DNA from: Granulicella aggregans
GTDB lineage: Bacteria; Acidobacteriota; Terriglobia; Terriglobales; Acidobacteriaceae
Length of the DNA: 64,000 nt
Assembly (NCBI RefSeq): GCF_014203275.1
Contig: NZ_JACHIP010000001.1
Location: forward strand, 62,001-126,000
Reading direction: 5' to 3'
This document shows, piece by piece, positions 37,286-45,981 of the stretch; the first letter of the stretch is position 1, and each line of letters opens with the position of its first letter. Made by a program: the position numbers and the translations under genes. The notes beneath the pieces are model-generated. The model worked only from the letters and a program-made list of their open reading frames with translations, searched no databases and was not told the origin of the DNA.

Positions 37286-38476
37286 CTAGCGTAGGACTAC
37301 GAGACCGCGCATGTCCTCGTAGCGCATGGCGAAGCCCCACCCGTAAGCGGTTCGAGATCGTGCGTCGTCGTGGACTGAGCTATACAGAGCAATCATGATT
37401 TCATTGTGGCCACGATGTAGTGGAATCATGAAGGAGCCATTGTTCAGAGAGAGGCGACCGTCCGGGCTGCGCCGCTCTGACTCCGGGTAGTAGAAGTTCT
37501 TGCCAGACGTGATCAGAGATCCATTCACAAAGACCCATGTCTGGCCGATCCAACCTAGAGAGATCCGTTTCTGCTGATCTTTATCAGAATCTATCGATGT
37601 CTTAACCCAGGTGAGCGCAGGCGCCTCATTGGAACCCTTGAATTGTCGATTGAGGTTCACGATTCCAAATCGCTCGGAACGGATATGCTTCCATGTTTTC
37701 GGCTCCTGCGGGGATTCTGCGTATCTGGGAGTAGACCCGTAGTGCAGAGACGTCAAGGGTGCTAAAAGCCAGTCGTGCACGATGTTGGTATCGCTTCCCG
37801 TGCTGTCGGGAAGTGGGACAGGAGATAACCCGTCCGTCTCACCAGGTGAGACCACGAGGTTGGCGAATGCAGCGGGACCGTGCAGTTCCAAACCGCCTTG
37901 CCGAGTGTTTCCGAGAAGTTCTCCAATAGCGAGCGTCGGCTGAACGGAGTCGTTGATGAAAACGTTCATTCGCTTGCCTGAGATGACAAGCCGGATGTGA
38001 TTCCAGCCGTCGAAGACGACAGGTGCCCGTCTCTGATACTGGGGATAGACGTTCCAGAGCATGAAGCCATTGATTACCGGACTGTACTGGATGCAATCAT
38101 TTTCGGCCCGACAATCAGGGAAACTCCGAATATAGAACTCCTCACCATTCTGAGAGTCACGCTGCCGGAAGCGCATACCCGGAATGTCTTGAGCGAGCGG
38201 CTTCATATCGAACTCAAGGGTGCCGTCACGAAATGAGAGATCGTTGAGGGCGAGATCACCCGACTTCAGAACGATCATCCCATCGGGGAATCCTTCCTTC
38301 ATAACGTATTGCACGTCAACTTTCTCGCCGGCCGGATGCCAATGATTTGCGGCCATCGAGATCACCTGGCCTGCTTTGGCATCGGGCCCCGCTCCGCTGA
38401 CGGATGCAGGCAGAGAAAGGCAAAGAGTGATGAAGCCGAAGAGAATGAAATGAGGGTAAACCCGAGGCCGTGGCAT
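37286..38476 (-). CDS. Exported protein with concanavalin-like (DUF1080/LamG-type) domain
   Basis: About 396 residues with a signal peptide (PHFILFGFITLCLSLPASVSG), starting at the ATG after GGAG. The first domain (about 50-215) is a jelly roll of the laminin-G/3-keto-disaccharide hydrolase type: FRDGTLEFDMKP, VVFDGWNHIRLVISGKRMNVFIND, QGGLELHGPAAFANLVV. The second (about 230-396) has sandwich features (IGQTWVFVNGSLI, HNEIMIALYSS) of a galactose-binding-like module. No catalytic residues can be assigned; it probably binds a glycan or another surface ligand. A SnoaL-like gene lies upstream on the same strand. Confidence 0.72.
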   Translation of the reverse strand: MPRPRVYPHFILFGFITLCLSLPASVSGAGPDAKAGQVISMAANHWHPAGEKVDVQYVMKEGFPDGMIVLKSGDLALNDLSFRDGTLEFDMKPLAQDIPGMRFRQRDSQNGEEFYIRSFPDCRAENDCIQYSPVINGFMLWNVYPQYQRRAPVVFDGWNHIRLVISGKRMNVFINDSVQPTLAIGELLGNTRQGGLELHGPAAFANLVVSPGETDGLSPVPLPDSTGSDTNIVHDWLLAPLTSLHYGSTPRYAESPQEPKTWKHIRSERFGIVNLNRQFKGSNEAPALTWVKTSIDSDKDQQKRISLGWIGQTWVFVNGSLITSGKNFYYPESERRSPDGRLSLNNGSFMIPLHRGHNEIMIALYSSVHDDARSRTAYGWGFAMRYEDMRGLVVLR

Positions 38477-38539
38477 GTAACTACTCCGGTCGTACAGTTG
38501 GGTTGGGTAAGCTTTGGCCATTAGTCATGCACGAACGGC

Positions 38540-39073
38540 TTAAGAAATGTGTGGATTTGATGAGTAGGTCACGGCCGCTATTCTCCAACCGTCTGGACCT
38601 TTGACTAACACCCACGTCTCGCTTCCCCGATTTTGCTCTTTTCCGTCGATCAGGAACACGTAATCGAAGTACACCGAGGCAATCGTCCCATCGCTATTCA
38701 GCTGCAGATTCGTGTGCGTCGGGTTGAAGCTAGCCTTTGAGTTCGAGACCATCTTCGCAAAGTCTGTATAGCTTCCGACACGAATCTTTGCCGCATCGGG
38801 CGATTTGGCTTTGACCCGAGCGAAAGCGTCATCGGAGAGCACGTTGAGCCACATACCGCCTTGAGGAATGAATAAACTCGCGAGGCGAGGACCGTCGTGA
38901 GCAAGAACCGCTTCATGGTAGGCATCGATCACATGCTGAACATCTACAGTGTCCGATGTGGTCCCAGCAGATACAGTCTTATTGCCCTCAGTAGTTGATG
39001 GACTTTGGGCAATGCTGACGACGCCTGCCGGAATCGTTAGAGCAAAGAGCAGGGTGCGGATGAAATGCTTCAT
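38540..39073 (-). CDS. Exported SnoaL/NTF2-like protein
   Basis: 177 residues: a signal peptide (FIRTLLFALTIPAGVVSIAQS) and one NTF2-like alpha-beta cone (VQHVIDAYHEAVLAHDGPRLASLF near the N-terminus and GSETWVLVKGPDGWRIAAVTY at the end). Such domains either catalyse small-molecule isomerisation or simply bind ligands. The pocket residues do not identify a substrate. Divergent from the LytS/LytTR pair across a 239-bp gap, so it and the jelly-roll gene downstream are candidate targets of that system. Confidence 0.82.
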   Translation of the reverse strand: MKHFIRTLLFALTIPAGVVSIAQSPSTTEGNKTVSAGTTSDTVDVQHVIDAYHEAVLAHDGPRLASLFIPQGGMWLNVLSDDAFARVKAKSPDAAKIRVGSYTDFAKMVSNSKASFNPTHTNLQLNSDGTIASVYFDYVFLIDGKEQNRGSETWVLVKGPDGWRIAAVTYSSNPHIS

Positions 39074-39312
39074 TTGTTATCCCCTCAAAGACGACGCCAG
39101 CCATTGCGAGCAGGGATCTTTAGCGTGAATTTACTTACATCCGAGGCCCAGTTGGACATTATGTTCTGAAACGGTCCCGGCTGGTGCAGGCCGGTATTCA
39201 GATCAAATGAGCGGGACGCGGAATAAAGCACAAGGAGATCCGAACTCTCGCAACTGACCTTCCCGGGCCACGGAGACGATTGTGATCTGTCAGAATGGCT
39301 GGAAGAGCCATG

Positions 39313-40401
39313 ATGAAAACTTCTCTCAAGTGGTCGGTCGTCTCAGTCGTCTTTTGGACGTTGGTTGCGGCGATCTTCGCTTTACCTCAGCTAGAGCGGA
39401 GCCGTGACCTGCACCGGATATTTATATCGGCTTTGGCTCAATGGTGGTCTTGGGGAATCCTGGTTCCCGGCATCGTCGCCGTGGATCGTGCACTTCCTTT
39501 CGCGGTGCAACGAATCGTTCCCCGCGTCATCACACTCTTCGCTTTAGGGCCCTTCGTATCCATCCTCTATGGCTATGTCGAGTCGGTTCTAAGTGCGGCG
39601 CTCGGTGCAGGCAAATGGTCCAGGCTATCCGGGATGGCAGTCATCAAGGAAGCTTACATGGAGATGTTCTGGAGCATGCTTGTGTACTGCCTGATCGTGG
39701 GCGTGTGGGAAGCCTACCGTTATCACCAGCGGTTCGTATCCGCCGAACTGCAGATGGAGCGCCTGCAGAGAAACTTTTCAGAAGCTCGTCTCAATTCATT
39801 GCGTATGCAGTTAGATCCACACTTCCTCTTCAATGCGCTCAACACCGTTTCCTCACAGGTCGAGCGGGAGCCCAAGCTCGCGAGGAAGATGATCGAACAC
39901 CTGGGCGACCTGCTACGGCTTTCTCTGAACTCGCAAGGAGTTCAGGAGATATCACTCGCTGAAGAGTTAGCTTTCCTCGACCACTATCTAGCCATCCAAA
40001 GGATCCGCTTCGGCGATTCCCTGAAGGTCGAGATGCAAATCGCTCCAGACGTGAGAGATGCTCTGGTTCCCAGCCTCATCATCCAACCCTTGGTGGAAAA
40101 CGCCATACGCCACGGCATCTCCAAACGAGCTCGGGGCGGGGCGATTATCTTGAGTGCGCAACGCTTCGAAGAGACACTTGTTCTTCAAGTACTGGACGAT
40201 GGTGTGGGGTTGCCCACTGGCTGGTCGTTCGATACGCATAAGGGAGTGGGCCTGTCTGTGACGCGCGAACGATTTGCCGGACTGTACCCTGACGACGCGA
40301 GTCACTTCGATGTCCGGCGAAGAAGTGAAGGTGGGACAGAGGTATCCATGTCATTTCCGCTGCACAAACGAAAGGAAGCTGATGACAGCTCTATCGCGTG
40401 A
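39313..40401 (+). CDS. LytS/YehU-type sensor histidine kinase
   Basis: About 362 residues with four membrane helices in the first 140 residues and no extracytoplasmic domain of size. The kinase core has the family H box (MQLDPHFLFNALNTVSS), the N box (QPLVENAIRHGISKR) and the G box (VLDDGVGLPTG). Two ATGs in tandem follow GGAAGAG; the second has the better spacing. It phosphorylates the LytTR regulator whose gene overlaps its 3' end by 20 bp. Confidence 0.92.
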   Translation: MKTSLKWSVVSVVFWTLVAAIFALPQLERSRDLHRIFISALAQWWSWGILVPGIVAVDRALPFAVQRIVPRVITLFALGPFVSILYGYVESVLSAALGAGKWSRLSGMAVIKEAYMEMFWSMLVYCLIVGVWEAYRYHQRFVSAELQMERLQRNFSEARLNSLRMQLDPHFLFNALNTVSSQVEREPKLARKMIEHLGDLLRLSLNSQGVQEISLAEELAFLDHYLAIQRIRFGDSLKVEMQIAPDVRDALVPSLIIQPLVENAIRHGISKRARGGAIILSAQRFEETLVLQVLDDGVGLPTGWSFDTHKGVGLSVTRERFAGLYPDDASHFDVRRRSEGGTEVSMSFPLHKRKEADDSSIA

Positions 40402-41167
40402 TGGCATCAGGGTGCTCATCGTGGATGATGAGGCGCCCGCCCGCCAGCGTCTCTCCGACCTGTTGACTCAGGATCCGGAAGTGTCTTCCGTCCAGGAAGC
40501 AGGGGATGGAGAGACCGCAGTCCGAATGATACTGAGCGAAAGGCCCGACCTGGTGCTACTCGATGTGCAGATGCCAGAGCTGAATGGCCTTGAAGTGATT
40601 GAAGCTGTTGGGTCCGAGATCATGCCCTTTACGGTTTTTGTAACAGCCTATGATCAGCATGCAATGCGCGCCTTCGAAGCGAATGCCTTGGACTACTTGC
40701 TTAAGCCCTTCAGTGATGAGCGATTCGAGACGATGTTGGCTCGCGCGAAGAGGCGGACGGACGACCTTCATCTTTTAGAATTCGGACAAAACGTTGCGCA
40801 GGTGCTCAGCTCCCAAGCGATCGAGACGCGGCACCTGGACCGCTTAGCGATCAAGACGGATGGAATTACAAAGTTTGTGAGATTGAAGGATGTCGACTGG
40901 ATCGAAGCGGCCGGAGTCTATGTCACTCTTCATGTCTCCGGAAAAGAGATGCTTTACCGGGCTTCGTTGGCTGATCTGGAGCATCGCCTCGACCCCATCC
41001 GGTTTCTCCGTATACACCGCTCCGCAATCATCAATATTGAAAGTATTGTGCAGTTGGAGGCTCTCTCCCATGGAGAGTTCGAGGTTCTCTTGAAGGATGG
41101 TTCCCACCCTCGCGTCAGCAGAAGTTATCGCAGTTCGATGGAAAAGCGACTCGGGCAGAAACTATAG
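40382..41167 (+). CDS. LytTR-family response regulator
   Basis: About 261 residues: a receiver domain (VLIVDDEAPARQRL; phosphoacceptor Asp in VLLDVQMPELNG; Lys in LLKPFSDERF) and a C-terminal LytTR DNA-binding domain (WIEAAGVYVTLHVSGKEML, FLRIHRSAIINIESI, DGSHPRVSRSYRSSMEKRL). LytTR proteins bind pairs of direct repeats and commonly control exported or membrane proteins. The start overlaps the kinase gene, so the two are co-translated. Confidence 0.95.
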   Translation: MTALSRDGIRVLIVDDEAPARQRLSDLLTQDPEVSSVQEAGDGETAVRMILSERPDLVLLDVQMPELNGLEVIEAVGSEIMPFTVFVTAYDQHAMRAFEANALDYLLKPFSDERFETMLARAKRRTDDLHLLEFGQNVAQVLSSQAIETRHLDRLAIKTDGITKFVRLKDVDWIEAAGVYVTLHVSGKEMLYRASLADLEHRLDPIRFLRIHRSAIINIESIVQLEALSHGEFEVLLKDGSHPRVSRSYRSSMEKRLGQKL

Positions 41168-41176
41168 ACCTGCGAT

Positions 41177-41608
41177 TTAGCACACCGTCACGTATGAGAG
41201 CAGGATGGCTGCGACTGCGAGAACTGTAATACGCAGGCGATGTCTCCCATCCCAAGCCCGATGGATCTGCTGCCAATCAGAGTCACCTGCTGCAATGCGG
41301 TTATTGAGAGGGACGAGAAAGATGATCCCTCCAACCGACGCAATCACCCAGAGCGTATCTGCGGCAAGTAGAATTCCCGAATCCGCCGTATGCCAATGTA
41401 GCCAGGTCTGAATGCCTAACAGCAGGGCGCAGGCGGGGTACCAGATCGGCATCACTTTCCCAAGCACGACAGCCAAGCGGCTCAGCAGCTTCAACTGCGG
41501 TTCGGGGTCAAGTCGCCACGCGGCAGGGTTCACGAATGCGGATACAGAAAACTCAACGCCTACTAGAGAAAGGACGATGAAGAGTGTGGCCAGGTTGACG
41601 ATGTGCAT
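41177..41608 (-). CDS. DUF1772-type small membrane protein
   Basis: 143 residues with four membrane helices. The N-terminal LVGVEFSVSAFVNPAAWRL and the IIFLVPLNNRIAAGDSDWQQIHRAWDGRHRLR stretch, with the W-x-x-x-H-x-x-R motif between helices 3 and 4, are typical of DUF1772, a family related to anthrone oxygenases. Function in bacteria is unknown. A good AGGAG ribosome site. Convergent with the LytTR gene, 9 bp away. A DUF4267 gene lies upstream on the same strand, and both may belong to the TetR unit to the right. Confidence 0.85.
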   Translation of the reverse strand: MHIVNLATLFIVLSLVGVEFSVSAFVNPAAWRLDPEPQLKLLSRLAVVLGKVMPIWYPACALLLGIQTWLHWHTADSGILLAADTLWVIASVGGIIFLVPLNNRIAAGDSDWQQIHRAWDGRHRLRITVLAVAAILLSYVTVC

Positions 41609-41767
41609 AAACGACTCCTATTGATTTCTCTGGTAGAGGGAACCCTAGCATGGATGACCGCAATCCTAGCCTCACGGTCGTTGAGGCCGGCAAGGACCAC
41701 CTTCCTCATAACTTGGCCCCACATGGAGTGAGTACACGAGGGTGAGGCATCCTTTGGCGAATTTGCC

Positions 41768-42148
41768 TCAAAACGCGCGAATCAGCAGTAGGCCGGCGAA
41801 AAGCATTACCGCGCAGGTCAGGCCATGAACGAAGAACGCGGAAGCCTTTCGGCCGCCCGACATAAGAATGGTGGACATATCGCCGCAAGGGATGATGGCA
41901 AGAACGAGGAGAACGATGCCTACGGTGCGGTTGTTCGTGGTCAACATCAGGGTTAGCACCGCCAATCCAGACGCGATGTCCCGAGTACCTTTTAGACGTA
42001 GCCACGCACGGGTGTCAGCATCGTGTGCGGGTGGCTTAAGACCGAAACCTCCCAGTATCCGTTCCGGAGATGCAAGGTAGAAACAACCAATCACAAGGAT
42101 TGCAACCGAGACGAGAATGGCAAGAGCGAGTGGAGTAACGGTGTACAT
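41768..42148 (-). CDS. DUF4267-type small membrane protein
   Basis: 126 residues with four hydrophobic helices (ALAILVSVAILVIGCFYL, ASGLAVLTLML, VGIVLLVLAIIPCGDMSTI, GLTCAVMLFAGLLLI). The GTRDIASGL and PCGDMS motifs fit DUF4267. Function unknown. A GGAG ribosome site precedes the ATG. Divergent from a TetR regulator across a short region carrying two palindromic sites. Confidence 0.82.
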   Translation of the reverse strand: MYTVTPLALAILVSVAILVIGCFYLASPERILGGFGLKPPAHDADTRAWLRLKGTRDIASGLAVLTLMLTTNNRTVGIVLLVLAIIPCGDMSTILMSGGRKASAFFVHGLTCAVMLFAGLLLIRAF

Positions 42149-42172
42149 GGCGCATCTCCGTGATACTTAATC

Positions 42173-42238
42173 TAGCAACGCTATAATAGATGCGAGACGG
42201 AAGAGATAGGTGCGGCAATTTTCTAGCGGCGCTATAAT
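42173..42238. promoter_or_regulatory. Pair of TAGC-N3-GCTA palindromes, each fused to a TATAAT box
   Basis: TAGC-AAC-GCTA at 42173-42183 and TAGC-GGC-GCTA at 42224-42234, 51 bp apart. Each runs directly into TATAAT on the plus strand. They lie between the divergent DUF4267 and TetR genes and are probably TetR operators overlapping the -10 boxes. Confidence 0.65.
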
Positions 42239-42263
42239 TTCTTTAGGGCGACAGAGACAACTC

Positions 42264-42851
42264 GTGACGAACCGAATTGCAGAACGAAAGCTGCGGGACA
42301 AGCAGGCTCGCCGGGCACAAATCATCAGTGCTGCTCGACGAATCGCGGAGCTTGAAGGTTGGTCGAATGTCACCGTTCGGCGGCTGGCTGACGAAATCTC
42401 CTACAGCCAACCCGTTCTGTACGCTCATTTTGGAAGCCGCGAAGGAGTTCTCGCCGCAGTTGCGACCGAAGGATTCCAGGAACTTGGCCAGGTGTTGGAG
42501 AAGGCACGGAGACGGGTCAAGCGTGGAAGTCCAGTCGAACGGGTAGCGGAGGCCTATCTCGAATTCGCGGCATCTTCACCTGCACTTTATGAGGCGATGT
42601 TTTCGCTGAGCCTGAGCGTCCCGTTCGGTGAGGCCGCAACTCCTTCGGAGTTACGATTCGCATTTACGCAGTTCATGGAGCTGTTTCATGGGCAGAGCTC
42701 TAAGCCAGAGCTTCTCGCCGAGATGCTTTGGGCGAGCCTCCATGGCCTCGCCGAGCTTACAAGAACCAGGCGACTTCCACCCAGCCGTCAGAAAGAGCGC
42801 GTGAAAGCGCTCGTGGAGCTCTTCAGTTTTTCGAAAGAGGAGACTGCATAG
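42264..42851 (+). CDS. TetR-family repressor
   Basis: About 195 residues from a GTG (VTNRIAERKLRDKQ). An open frame extends 18 codons further upstream, but that would put the operator and TATAAT inside the gene. The HTH (VTVRRLADEISYSQPVLYAHFGSREGVL) and a TetR_C_13-like ligand domain (ASSPALYEAMFSLSLSV) are complete. Two copies of a palindrome upstream are the likely self-operators, and the DUF4267/DUF1772 pair is the likely target. Confidence 0.9.
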   Translation: MTNRIAERKLRDKQARRAQIISAARRIAELEGWSNVTVRRLADEISYSQPVLYAHFGSREGVLAAVATEGFQELGQVLEKARRRVKRGSPVERVAEAYLEFAASSPALYEAMFSLSLSVPFGEAATPSELRFAFTQFMELFHGQSSKPELLAEMLWASLHGLAELTRTRRLPPSRQKERVKALVELFSFSKEETA

Positions 42852-42945
42852 GCATCGGCGTTCCTCGACGCTTTGGGTGTTTGATAAAGCAGGAACGCAC
42901 CGTAATGGGTCTGAACTAATCGGCCGGGAACAGAAGGCTGGAAAC

Positions 42946-43068
42946 TTCAACCTTATGAGTAAATCCATGGTGGAACTTCAGCCTTATGGGGTTCATTTGG
43001 TTCAACCTTATGGGGTATGCATGTCGCTAAGTTGCTCAAAGATATAGCAGCCCGACTTCATCCTTATG
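42946..43068 (+). repeat. Four dispersed copies of TTCANCCTTATG
   Basis: Copies start at 42946, 42977, 43001 and 43057, all in the same orientation, often preceded by GAAC and followed by GGGGT. Multiple short repeats of this kind are found near the ends of IS21-type elements, so this may be an insertion-sequence end. No istA/istB gene is present. They lie in a gap of about 545 bp (42852-43396) in which only a doubtful 43-codon ORF (43189-43320) can be read. Confidence 0.65.
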
Positions 43069-43396
43069 CGCAAGCCAACATTAGACTAGACCGTCAGCAG
43101 CATGGAACTTCGGTTCTGCAAACAGCGGAGCCCAAGTTCGTTCACTTAGTGAGGAACGTATTTTCAACGCCACTCCTTACTTCAAGGAATGGCTAAGCAC
43201 AAGGTTCAGATTTCTATGTTGCGCCGTGTATATCGCAAGATCGGACAGCTTAGAGACATCTGGTCGGAATATAGATCTCTGCAGGAACTAGGCAGAACGA
43301 GGAGATTGCCGCTTTGCTAAAGTGCGCACCGCATAGGCAGTCTCGCTGGCACAACAATCAAAGCCTCGACGATCCCATCAAACCGCATCCCGCCAA

Positions 43397-45676
43397 CTAG
43401 CTCGCAAGCGCAGTAAAGTGACCCGAATGGACCGGCTTCGATGAAGGGCTTTGAGCCGCCTTTATCTCAAGGGAGAGCAGAGCGGACACGGCTTCCGGAG
43501 CTAACGGCCTTGACAGCAGATACCCTTGAACAAAATCGCAACCGAGATCGCGCACACAAGCCAGTTCCTCCGCCGTCTCAACGCCTTCCGCGATCGTCCT
43601 CATTCCAAGAATTGCCGCCAGCTCCACAATCTTCCGCACAGTCTCCGAGCGCCTGAAGTCGTGATGAATGTGAGAGACGAAGCTCCGATCGATCTTCAGG
43701 ATATCGAAGGGGAAGTTCATGAGGTAGCTCAAAGACGAGTACCCGGTTCCGAAGTCATCCAGGGCGATCTTTATGCCCGCACTTCGAAGCTCGGACAACA
43801 TCTCTCCTATCCCGCCATATCCTCCGAGAAGCACGGTCTCCGTTATCTCCAGCTTCAGCAATTGCGGCCTCAAGCCGGATGCTTCAAGAGTTTCGGTAAC
43901 CGTCCGGATGAATCCTCGGTCCGCAAACTGTCGGGCCGATACGTTCACGCTGATCGCCAGCTCCCGTCCAAACTGCACGTTCCACGCATGGCACTGAGCG
44001 CATGCTATGCGCAGGACGTATTGCCCCAGCTCGACAATCAATCCGGTCTCTTCCGCAATAGGGATAAAGTCCCCAGGAGAGATGTACCCTCGTTTCGGAT
44101 GGCGCCACCGCACGAGCGCCTCGAAGCCCTTTATCTCTGCGCTCTCACAGCCGTAGATCGGCTGGTAGTGCACCGTGATCTGTCCATCAGCCAGCGCCTC
44201 TCGCAGATCGGTGTGCAGGGTATGCGCGCTCTTTGCCTTGATCAGAAGCTCCGGCGTGAAGAGTTCGATACGGTCCCTGCCCAGGGATTTCGCGTTGTAC
44301 ATAGCGCAGTCGGCATCCTCGAGCAGCGTCTCTCCACCTTCGCCAAATCCACGGCTGGCCAGACCGACGCTTGCGCTCAGATGAACGGTCTTGCCCGCTA
44401 TCTGGATCGGCTTCCTGATCATCGTTCCAATTCTGTCCGCGACCTCCTGGGCGCCTGCTAGATCGATGCGGTCCAACAGTACAACGAATTCATCTCCGCC
44501 CTGCCGTGCAATCAGGTCCTGCTCTCGGGTGGCGAGCCGCAGTAGGTTGGAGACCTCCTTGAGTACCAGGTCGCCGAAGTGATGCCCGAACCCGTCGTTG
44601 ATAAGCTTGAACCGATCTAGGTCAATGAAGAGGACAACAGTCTGGCGATCGGAATTGCGGTTCTCTACTTCATCTCGCCCCACCAAAGCGCGTTCAAGAG
44701 CCGTCCGATTGGCGAGCCCCGTGAGTGGGTCGCGCAGAGCGAAGTCCTCCAGTTGCGTATGGACCCGGTGAAGTTGAAGCTCGCGCGCTATCGTCCGCGC
44801 CGCAAGCAGACAGAACGCCACGAAAACGACCCAACCTCCAAACAGCGGTCGATGCCTGGCCAGCAGACCCGACGCCGTCAGCGACATCGTCGCGAGGCCG
44901 AACGCACAGATTCCGTGCAGCCCGGAGGAATTCAGGAGCTGACTTGGCCTGCTCTGCGGGTACGTCGCCAGAGAAGGCTGCATCGCCAGCAGCGAAAGTA
45001 AGGTGAACGGGACAGTCCAGCAGAGATCCATCAAAGAACCAGATGGAAAGCCATGATCTTCCGCCACGTACCCGATGATGGAAAACACAGCGTAAGAGAT
45101 GGTAAAGACCGCTGCATTTCTGTAGAAGAGTCGCTCTTCTCCGCGAGCCGACACTGAGAATCGAAGCGCAAACGCGAGCGCCAGTGCGACACTCTGCACT
45201 TCGTAGGTTTGCGACAAGCTGATGATGCTTGGATGGCTGAAAACCAGCGCAAACAGGGTGCAAAAAAAGAGAAAAGCCTGTGCGAAATCGAGCCAGCTGG
45301 CTCCGTCACGCCGTTCTCCCGGCGATCGAACAAACGAGGCAAGCAAGAATGGAAAAGAGAATAGAAGCCACAGGATATTACTGGCGTTCTCCCATAATCT
45401 CGCCTGGGGCCGAATCAAGGGAATCACGAACAGCATCTGTCCGGCCGTCCACAGGAAAATGGAACTCGCCAGAAGCCCCCAGGGAAGCAGAAAACCCGCT
45501 CGGGCGGACTCCTTCGCCTTGACCAGGCAAACTACGGTGCAAAGTAAGGCGATGACAACCTGAACCACATTCGAAGCGAATGTGGCGTCTTTCAAAACAA
45601 GAAACATCCCCGCATGCGCCAACTGCGCAACGATTGCGCTGAAGAACAGGGCTCGATGTGTGCGGGTCATTTGCAT
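43397..45676 (-). CDS. Membrane-bound GGDEF/EAL cyclic-di-GMP enzyme
   Basis: About 759 residues. The N-terminal third has eight or more hydrophobic helices forming an integral-membrane sensor. The diguanylate cyclase domain has an intact active loop (RQGGDEFVVLLDR), and the phosphodiesterase domain keeps EALVRWRHP, SVNVSARQF, LKLEITE and the LDDFGTGYSSLSYL loop, ending with KIDRSFV. Both activities may therefore be present, with the balance set by the membrane sensor. The start is uncertain: an upstream GTG adds 16 codons, and a second ATG lies two codons further in. Divergent from the alpha-L-fucosidase gene across about 250-300 bp without other features. Confidence 0.93.
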   Translation of the reverse strand: MQMTRTHRALFFSAIVAQLAHAGMFLVLKDATFASNVVQVVIALLCTVVCLVKAKESARAGFLLPWGLLASSIFLWTAGQMLFVIPLIRPQARLWENASNILWLLFSFPFLLASFVRSPGERRDGASWLDFAQAFLFFCTLFALVFSHPSIISLSQTYEVQSVALALAFALRFSVSARGEERLFYRNAAVFTISYAVFSIIGYVAEDHGFPSGSLMDLCWTVPFTLLSLLAMQPSLATYPQSRPSQLLNSSGLHGICAFGLATMSLTASGLLARHRPLFGGWVVFVAFCLLAARTIARELQLHRVHTQLEDFALRDPLTGLANRTALERALVGRDEVENRNSDRQTVVLFIDLDRFKLINDGFGHHFGDLVLKEVSNLLRLATREQDLIARQGGDEFVVLLDRIDLAGAQEVADRIGTMIRKPIQIAGKTVHLSASVGLASRGFGEGGETLLEDADCAMYNAKSLGRDRIELFTPELLIKAKSAHTLHTDLREALADGQITVHYQPIYGCESAEIKGFEALVRWRHPKRGYISPGDFIPIAEETGLIVELGQYVLRIACAQCHAWNVQFGRELAISVNVSARQFADRGFIRTVTETLEASGLRPQLLKLEITETVLLGGYGGIGEMLSELRSAGIKIALDDFGTGYSSLSYLMNFPFDILKIDRSFVSHIHHDFRRSETVRKIVELAAILGMRTIAEGVETAEELACVRDLGCDFVQGYLLSRPLAPEAVSALLSLEIKAAQSPSSKPVHSGHFTALAS

Positions 45677-45981
45677 TTGGACATCTATCGAGCATCCACC
45701 TACGTTAGCGGTGAGAGCACACATGCCTCAATCGATGTGCATGAGCGCTGGGCTTCCCCCAAGCCTACTAAGGACGGCTAGGGCGACAAATGACACAGAA
45801 GCGTCAGGAGACGGACTCATGAAGGAACTCAGGTGATCCGTTAAGGAGTACCCCGATTCGCGGAAGCCTTTCAACACTTTGTTCACGTGGGGAGCCGTAA
45901 CCCGCCACCTTTGAGCAATTCAACTGACAAGTTCGACACTCCGGAGACGGTCTGCAAGAATCAAGTTGCTGCAGACACTTT

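Noticed and set aside
43189..43320. 43-codon frame (MAKHKVQISMLRRVYRK...) as a transposase N-terminus remnant
   Set aside because: A faint resemblance to IS21 IstA starts but too short and without a proper ribosome site.
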